This document shows positions 8,904 through 14,000 of a DNA stretch of 14,000 bases, in pieces. The DNA comes from Chrysomallon squamiferum. Its lineage: Eukaryota > Mollusca > Gastropoda > Neomphalida > Peltospiridae. Every line of letters starts with the position of its first letter. Positions within the stretch are counted from its first letter, which is position 1. The DNA lies in NCBI GenBank assembly GCA_012295275.1, contig CM022671.1, positions 30,247,250 through 30,261,249 of the forward strand, in the 5' to 3' direction. Made by a program: the position numbers and the translations under genes. Under the pieces are notes generated by a model. It searched no databases. It was not told the origin of the DNA and was given only the letters and a program-made list of their open reading frames with translations.

Positions 8904-9600
8904 TTCTAATGATATTTCACCTGTCAAGATCATACAGAAACAAACAACAATGCAAAATGTTACCTCAGCACATGAATGCACCTTTAAGAAAACAAAATAT
9001 TCCGGTTCAAAACGATCCCAACGAAATTCACCAAAAAACAAAAAAAAAAAAAAAAAATTCCTGCCACAACACGGCATTGGTTGTGAAATATCCATCTTCG
9101 AAAGCCTCGATACCATTGTAACCTCGTTTGCAGAATTATTCTGTGTGTTCGAAACCATTTAACAGTTCAACCATTACGTATACACGTCATGTAATCGCAA
9201 ATTAAAGTACATCGAGTGTATTGTTAAATATAACATTTCTTCGTTCTTTTCTTTCTTCTTTCTTCCTTCATGCATTAATTTATTTTTCTTAAATGAAATG
9301 TGGAAACATTCAGTATTCTTATTTTTGGGGAAGATGATTTTTTTTTTTTTTTTTTTTTTTATTCCCACTTCGGTGAAATTCGTTTCATCTTGAAAATTAT
9401 ATAATACGCAAATTATGGCGCGTTACTTTTCTGTAATTCTGGAGTCGTCTCTTTCTGTTATATATAATGAATGGTATCTTGGCTTGTATGAATAACACCA
9501 AGCTATGTGTCTGCGTGTATTTGCTAAACTTACCACGTGGTGTATGTGTGTGTAAAAAGTGAAATAAAAGCAGTGAACTGAACAAAGTGTTTGTCGATAT
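8904..9600. other. unclassified segment, several short open frames, no recognised gene
   Basis: This stretch is slightly less AT-rich than its flanks. It has overlapping frames on both strands at about 8889-9162 that disagree with each other and are cut by an A-run (9041-9057). One minus-strand frame reads GIEAFEDGYFTTNAV, but it is broken by stops and I could not match it to a family. An AATAAA lies near 9564. It could be an old transposon remnant. Confidence 0.3.
9532..9541. promoter_or_regulatory. palindromic E-box ACCACGTGGT
   Basis: A 10-base perfect palindrome is centred on CACGTG, the site for bHLH factors such as USF, MYC/MAX and CLOCK. No gene start is visible nearby, so chance is quite possible. 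Confidence 0.25.
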
Positions 9601-10280
9601 TTTGTTTATCTTTAATGTATATAATAAAAATAATAATAATAAAAAAATAAAAAAAAAATAATAATAATAGTAGTAGTAAATTATGTTTAATTATTTTATT
9701 TTGTTTTGTTTTGTTTTAATTAATTAATTCGTTAATTTATTTATTTAATTTTTCATCATTAGTTTATTTGTATAAAATGAACTTCTCAAAATCAAAGTCA
9801 GTTTAGTTCTTTAAATACATGCATTTATAAATAAATAAATAAATAAATAAATAAATATCACACAGAAAAGAAAAAATTAATTAAAAAGTACAATATCACT
9901 GGAGGTATAACCAAAACATATTTAGACTGCCATTAGAAATACACTCTACTACTGCGGTAAGCAATTACAAACAAATTTGTTTTCAGAGTTTTATTTTTAT
10001 ACAGTCATAAAACAAACAGAAATAAATTATATCAAAAGACAAACAGCGACATCATACATCTCTCTGTTTTAAGAATCAGCAAGTGTTAAAACAGTAATAT
10101 ATCAGATAGGGAAGATTATTTTTTTTTTTTTTACATTCTTTAAACAAAACAAATTAATATATATGTGTGAATTCTTCGTATTTAAACGTAAAATCAATTT
10201 CCAGTTAACAATATGCTATTTTCCTATTATCCGAAATAGAGAAATGTATTTATTGTATATGACTTGAGGAATAAATTTCA
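9601..10280. other. AT-rich intergenic DNA, no gene seen
   Basis: It contains AAT, TAG and AAAT runs (for example (AAAT)n at about 9827-9857), T-runs and no supported frame. Confidence 0.6.
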
Positions 10281-10281
10281 A

Positions 10282-10357
10282 ATTTCCCCAAGTCTTTGTA
10301 TTCAAATATAAGCTTATCTTTCAAATAAAGATAAGTTATTTAACTGTTAGGGGAAAT
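10282..10357. other. nested inverted repeat, ~76-nt imperfect hairpin
   Basis: The outer arms are ATTTCCCC (10282-10289) and GGGGAAAT (10350-10357). The inner stem is CTTATCTTT (10313-10321) and AAAGATAAG (10327-10335), with a five-base loop CAAAT. Between them several more pairs can form with bulges. The size resembles a small MITE or a pre-microRNA-like foldback, but neither is established. Confidence 0.45.
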
Positions 10358-10844
10358 ATACTTGATTTTGTTGGATTAACAATATTTCGTTGCTAAAAAA
10401 AAAAAAAAAAAAAAATAAAAAAAAAAATATTCGTGGTTGAAACAAATTCTTCAAAAAAAATCAGTACTGCAAATAAAGATAACTATATACTTTTGTTTGC
10501 CATCAGAATTTATATTTATATTTGAATAACGAATTTTGTTTTCCTTTTTTGATAACGATGCCTTAAAAATCACAATCATGATGATCATAATAAAAATAAT
10601 AACTACTCCACAAAACCTCACAATATTGCAAAGAAAGTCAGCTGTGAAAAAAAACAAAAAACCACATCATAATTATCAAGTTAGTTTTCAAGCTGCGTTT
10701 TTATGACTTTAACAATGTAATTGTCTTTCTTGGAAACCTCTCTTGTATATGTTGAATTATAGAAGACCACTGTCGTTATAAAATATCTACACAGTATTAG
10801 CATATCTCATTAACAACAATTCCAGATAATGATAACGGTAGCCT

Positions 10845-10847
<3 letters not shown>

Positions 10848-10904
<57 letters not shown>
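10848..10904. repeat. (AAT)n microsatellite
   Basis: About 18-19 uninterrupted AAT units. Confidence 0.95.
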
Positions 10905-10905
<1 letters not shown>

Positions 10906-11183
10906 CATCTCTCTGTCTCTCCACTCCCTCAGAATCCTCATTGTTATTATATATAAAAAAATACTTAAAATTACATATATATATATATATAATTTTTAAT
11001 TCATTTAACCTCTATTTAATATCCAAAAACTGAATACGTCTTTTTGCCGTCGATATCAAGTCATTGATGACGTTGTTGTGAACTTTTTTCCTATCGAAAT
11101 ACTGATAACTGCAGTGAAATATTACACACATACAATATCAAAATAATTAATTGTCAGCGAGTAGATTTTTGATGACGTGGAAT

Positions 11184-11212
11184 AATGATGATGATGATGA
11201 TGATGATGATAA
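11184..11212. repeat. (ATG)n microsatellite
   Basis: About nine ATG/GAT units, followed shortly by an A20 homopolymer at 11228-11247. Confidence 0.9.
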
Positions 11213-11468
11213 TGGTTTTACAAAAACAAAAAAAAAAAAAAAAAAAACAACAAAAAAAATAAAAATAATAAGGAAAGAAAAGAAATTCACAAAGCACTGA
11301 TGAACAACACCAGAGATATAATATTAAAAGCATACTGGATAGGCCAGTAATAGTATTTCAGTTCTTGAATGCGACGGTCTTGTAGGTAAGTATACAAGAA
11401 ACCAACAGAAGCGGAATTTAATGTCGCTCTATACGTTCTTTAATTGCTGTCATTTCAATCACCGACGC

Positions 11469-11508
11469 CAAATTACGACTTTCTCTTTCAAATTACGACT
11501 TTCTCTTC
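11469..11508. repeat. 20-bp perfect-to-near-perfect tandem duplication
   Basis: CAAATTACGACTTTCTCTTT occurs at 11469-11488 and again at 11489-11508 with one change at the last base. The copies are nearly identical, so the duplication is probably recent. Confidence 0.9.
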
Positions 11509-11650
11509 CTCCAGCACTAAGCCATCTGCTCCCATAAACAAGAGCAATATCTTTTTAGCACGTGATCACTCCGCTGGAATACGCATTTTCTTTCTTCCAG
11601 TCTTTTTTCCTTCTTCCTATTTTTACCTCTATTTTATAACCTGGTGGCAT

Positions 11651-11656
11651 TTTAAT
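11651..11656 (-). terminator. possible ATTAAA polyadenylation signal for the minus-strand exon
   Basis: TTTAAT on the + strand is ATTAAA on the minus strand, about 55 bases past the TAA at 11711-11713. This is weak evidence, since such hexamers are frequent in AT-rich DNA. Confidence 0.25.
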
Positions 11657-11710
11657 GATTATATTAATTGCACAGTATGTTCATTTTGGTCTGTTGTATT
11701 TCTGCTTCGT

Positions 11711-12090
11711 TTATGTCGGCGAAACGTGACCAAAACCACGGTGCATCGAACCCACGTGAAGCGGCAGGATGCTCAATGGGCGCGGGGCTGGTAAAGGGGA
11801 ATAACTGGATGTAATGATAGGGTAGGGTAAGACGCGCGACAGACAGAGCGATCTGCGGTTGTAAAGTTCAAACGAATCGCTCAGAGAAGTAGCACTGGAA
11901 AGAGTGACAGCGTCTTTAGTGTCAAATAATCGTAGGCTTTTCTCGTGGCACTTCACGTTGTCTTTCTCCGCCGTTCGAGAACTGTCGGGCTTAGTGTCGT
12001 CTTCGCAACTAGTCTTCGTTTTCTTTTCTCGGGATTCTTCGTCATCGTTCGTGCTGTTCCGCCTTTCTTTACAAACAGCAGAAGTTTCGT
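11711..12090 (-). CDS. candidate terminal exon, unrecognised Ser/Asp/Glu/Lys-rich C-terminus
   Basis: On the minus strand a good acceptor (TTTATTTTTCAG, ending at 12091) is followed by an open frame of 125 codons to TAA at 11711-11713. The first two bases complete a split codon, so it would be a phase-1 exon. The N-terminal part is hydrophilic and charged, with segments such as STNDDEESREKKTKTS, KPDSSRTAEKDNVK and LFDTKDAVTLSSATSLSDSF. The last 35 residues are Pro/Leu-rich, and they could equally be 3' UTR reading if the true end differs. GC and CpG content are above the flanks, and no strong donor lies inside. I see no domain and recognise no family. The upstream exons must lie at higher coordinates or beyond the window, and I could not find one. 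It could also be a non-coding CpG-rich stretch that is open by chance; the opposite strand is open too over 11904-12101. Confidence 0.35.
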
Positions 12091-12092
12091 CT

Positions 12093-12380
12093 GAAAAATA
12101 AATGAATGAATGAATGAATGATGAAATAAATAAATAAATAAATAAAAAGAAGAAGAAACAGGCTACATGATGGCTGACATTCGCATGATTTCCCATTCAA
12201 ACCAGTGGCTCTTTAACAAAGTTTAAGATGTCGGCTTTCCTGTCCAATTGAATTACGTATACATGACAACTACCATGTCATCGATTGGTTACCAAGAGAG
12301 TAATACATTTAGCAATTACATGGTCATCATCCTAAACACAATCGCTACAAACAGTAACAATGTAACAGCAATGACAACGA
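12093..12380. other. presumed intron or intergenic DNA upstream of the minus-strand exon
   Basis: It begins with AATG and AAAT repeats (about 12100-12146), which on the minus strand give the pyrimidine-rich lead into the acceptor. The rest has no supported exon. Confidence 0.4.
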
Positions 12381-12395
12381 CAATAATAATAATAA

Positions 12396-12448
<53 letters not shown>

Positions 12449-12502
12449 ATAGTAGTAATGATGATGTTGTGTATGATGATGATGACGACGACGATTATTA
12501 TG
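12381..12502. repeat. compound trinucleotide mosaic (AAT/AGT/ATG/ACG)
   Basis: AAT units pass into about 17 AGT units, then AAT/AGT mixed, ATG and ACG units, and end in ATT, mostly keeping one triplet register. The + frame therefore reads as runs of Ile, Val and Met, which is not a real protein. Confidence 0.92.
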
Positions 12503-12836
12503 ATGGCATTGATAACCTAGATATTTTATACAAAACCTTTCCCTTTCAAAATTTCATGTAATTACAAACGCCCACTCTAACAAAAGAAATAATTTTTGAA
12601 AAAAAAAAAAAATAAAAAAAAAAAAAATAGAAAAAATGGAGGCAATTTGGAATGAATGATTGTTTTGCAATGAACAATGACTTTCGGCAGTTAATAGGAG
12701 ATTCACGAGATTTTCTTAGTCAAAACTGGAAAGCAAATAAAAAAAATATTCTCAGTATTACATACGATTAATCTTCGTATATCATTAAGTGTATATTTGT
12801 GTATGTATGCGTTTCTGTACCAATTTCTCGTGTACA
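12503..12836. other. AT-rich non-coding DNA, no gene seen
   Basis: It contains A-runs at about 12599-12626 and no supported frame or motif. Confidence 0.6.
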
Positions 12837-12854
12837 GTACATATGCGTATGTAA

Positions 12855-12909
12855 ATGTGTATGTGTGTGTACGCACACGCACGCACACACACACACACAC
12901 ACACACACA
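12855..12909. repeat. (TG)n-(CA)n alternating purine-pyrimidine tract
   Basis: Every step in these 55 bases alternates purine and pyrimidine: TG/TA units, a GTAC centre, then CG/CA units and a pure CA run. A further 17-base alternating stretch (12837-12853) precedes it with a short break. Such tracts can adopt Z-DNA. Confidence 0.9.
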
Positions 12910-13039
12910 AACAAACACGAGAGCGAGATTTGCATTTATATTTATCTGGCTTTAGAAACAATCATTCTCACTCCCAAATAACCTCCTTACGTATAACATA
13001 TATTTTAATTTAATATAATGTCCCGAATTTCTGCGTTAC

Positions 13040-13070
13040 AATCAAGACTTGAACACGCAAGTATTTGATT
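13040..13070. repeat. imperfect inverted repeat
   Basis: AATCAAGACTTG (13040-13051) and CAAGTATTTGATT (13058-13070) pair through eleven bases with a small bulge, around a six-base loop AACACG. Confidence 0.6.
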
Positions 13071-13079
13071 ACGGCCGAT

Positions 13080-13150
13080 ATGGAGAGGCGAACCCAGTAC
13101 CTTCCAGCCAGAAACAGTTTCACCACTACGCTAACAAGACGATCTGAACA
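13080..13150 (-). repeat. tRNA-like head of a probable SINE (Pol III A and B boxes)
   Basis: On the minus strand TTAGCGTAGTGG (complement of 13123-13134) fits a Pol III A box. GGGTTCGCCTCTCC (complement of 13082-13095) resembles a B box. The box starts are about 40 bases apart, as in tRNA genes. A clean cloverleaf does not form, so this is more likely a decayed tRNA-derived SINE than a tRNA gene. No A-tail or target-site duplication was identified. Confidence 0.4.
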
Positions 13151-13160
13151 ACACTTAATA

Positions 13161-13207
13161 CGTCTGTATTTAAACTCAGACGATAATTTACGCTTCATCG
13201 TGAAGCG
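13161..13207. repeat. two adjacent small hairpins
   Basis: CGTCTG/CAGACG pair at 13161-13166 and 13177-13182. CGCTTCA/TGAAGCG pair at 13191-13197 and 13201-13207 with a three-base loop. Confidence 0.6.
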
Positions 13208-13227
13208 AAAATGCCGTCGCCTCTCTG

Positions 13228-13300
13228 AAGTGAATTATTTATTAGCTTTTATGATCAAATAATTTGCTGCGACAATTAGAAATCTCGGTTCGAGTTCCGT
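13228..13300 (+). repeat. second, degenerate tRNA-like sequence
   Basis: A TTAGCTTTTATGATC stretch at about 13237, a CTGCGAC anticodon-like segment near 13267 and GGTTCGAGTTCC at 13287-13298 follow the order of a tRNA gene. The B box has one extra base, and the D arm and anticodon stem are poor. A pseudo-tRNA or SINE remnant fits best, facing the minus-strand element across about 100 bases. Confidence 0.3.
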
Positions 13301-13490
13301 TCTGGCGAAGGCAATCTTTATCTCCAGTCTGAAAACACCTGCCATTGCAAAAGGTTTTGATAAACGCGTGCACCCTCCAGCGTATGCGCGAAATAGCACA
13401 CTCGCTCAGCGATTAGTCACTTTGACTGACGGCGCAACGAGCATGCGCAAACGACAAACTGAAAATGGTCTTGCCGTGTTCCGACATTTT
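13280..13490. promoter_or_regulatory. CpG-rich patch with two NRF1-like sites, possible TATA-less promoter
   Basis: This is one of the most GC- and CpG-rich stretches of the window. The site at 13438-13449 matches the NRF1 consensus YGCGCAYGCGCR at 11 of 12 bases, and the one at 13379-13390 at 10 of 12. There is no TATA box. A promoter firing leftward could serve the minus-strand exon at 11711-12090; that link is inference. Confidence 0.35.
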
Positions 13491-14000
13491 TTTTTTTTTC
13501 TTGGTGTTTTGGGATTGTTGTTTTTTTGTTGTTGTTTTTTTGTTTTGTTTTTTAAAGTATATATTTATTTTATTTTATTTTTTTTAATTTACATTACTTT
13601 ATTTTATTACATATTTATTTATTTATTTATTTATTTATTTGTTTGTCTGTTTATTTATTTATTTATTTTTTTATTTTTATTTTTTTATTTGTTTATATAT
13701 TTATATTTATTTTTTTATTTTTGTTATCATTTTTCTGATATATTTCTGTCATTGTTTCTTTCTTTATTTATTTATTCATTTACTGTCTGGTTGTTTGTAG
13801 TCAGATTAGAATTATATATATTGTTTTAGCTACACATGCACAAAATGAATAATTAAATAGGAGATTTGCAATAACAAGTTTTTTTTGGTTCAATTCGATA
13901 GCATTTTAAATAGACTTCTTTAACGAGAATCAGTCAACGAATGAATGGAAAACAAACAAATAAATAATATAAAAAAATCCCCCAAAACATAAATAAAATA
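13491..14000. repeat. T-rich/TTTA low-complexity tract and AT-rich tail
   Basis: Poly-T (about 13487-13499) and TTTG runs lead into TTTA/TTTAT repeats to about 13775, then ordinary AT-rich sequence. The + frame reads as Phe/Leu/Tyr/Ile low complexity, and no gene is seen. Confidence 0.85.

Larger units (their letters stand above)
10358..11440. other. AT-rich intergenic DNA with microsatellites, no gene seen
   Basis: It contains A-runs (about 10396-10427), (AAT)n at 10848-10904, a short (TA)n near 10977-10991, (ATG)n at 11184-11212 and A20 at 11228-11247. CpG content starts to rise after about 11.03 kb. Confidence 0.6.

Noticed and set aside
8889-9162. Overlapping frames on both strands, possible transposase remnant
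   Set aside because: No catalytic motif or family match could be seen, the frame is broken by stops and an A-run, and no terminal inverted repeats were found.
11444-11794. 116-codon + frame
   Set aside because: No ATG, aromatic-rich without domains, and it overlaps the better supported minus-strand frame.
12248-12520. Poly-Ile/Val/Met + frame
   Set aside because: A direct translation of the compound triplet repeat.
13010-13262. Short frames on both strands (62 and 65 codons)
   Set aside because: They overlap tRNA-like boxes and hairpins and have no family match; a repeat origin is more likely.
13368-13829. 153-codon + frame resembling a membrane protein
   Set aside because: It begins at GTG, and about two thirds of it is the TTTA/poly-T tract read as Phe/Leu/Tyr/Ile.

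Overview
This is animal-type nuclear DNA: very AT-rich, with long non-coding stretches, GT-AG introns and dense simple-sequence repeats. The only confidently identified gene is the 3' end of a PARP3-type ADP-ribosyltransferase on the + strand. Its last two exons are 324-467 and 1041-1216, and the rest of the gene lies off the left edge. The PARP3 match is to animal PARP3. The repeat style (ATT, TC, TTTA and TAG arrays plus short minisatellites) would fit a mollusc or other lophotrochozoan, but that is inference and no species is claimed.

Layout. 1-323 is the tail of an upstream PARP3 intron, with a facing (AAT)n/(ATT)n tract. 324-1216 is the terminal PARP3 coding part, split by a 573-nt intron that carries a 28-bp minisatellite. 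A short 3' UTR follows, with a perfect 10-bp hairpin touching the stop codon, an encoded A30 tract and an AATAAA at 1413. From about 1.4 to 11.4 kb I see no convincing exon. This part holds degenerate tandem repeats (1.59-2.24, 5.3-5.57, 7.19-7.42 kb), a 44-bp minisatellite next to a (TC)44 tract (6.07-6.44 kb), a diverged ~200-bp tandem duplication (8.5-8.9 kb), a GC-rich patch with a CTCF-like core (2.93-3.18 kb), a consensus RFX X-box (4522-4535) and a hairpin of about 76 nt (10.28-10.36 kb).

The right end is different. Around 11.4-12.1 kb the GC and CpG content rises, and a possible minus-strand terminal exon (11711-12090) encodes an unrecognised Ser/Asp/Glu/Lys-rich C-terminus. At 13.04-13.30 kb there are tRNA-like Pol III boxes and several inverted repeats, suggesting SINE-type insertions. 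At 13.28-13.49 kb a CpG-rich patch carries two NRF1-like sites and could be a TATA-less promoter. A TTTA-rich tract closes the window.

I found no bacterial-style operon, CRISPR array, intact transposase or other obviously new system. The best candidates for follow-up are the unidentified minus-strand exon with the CpG/NRF1-like patch upstream of it, the stop-codon hairpin of PARP3, and the isolated regulatory motifs.
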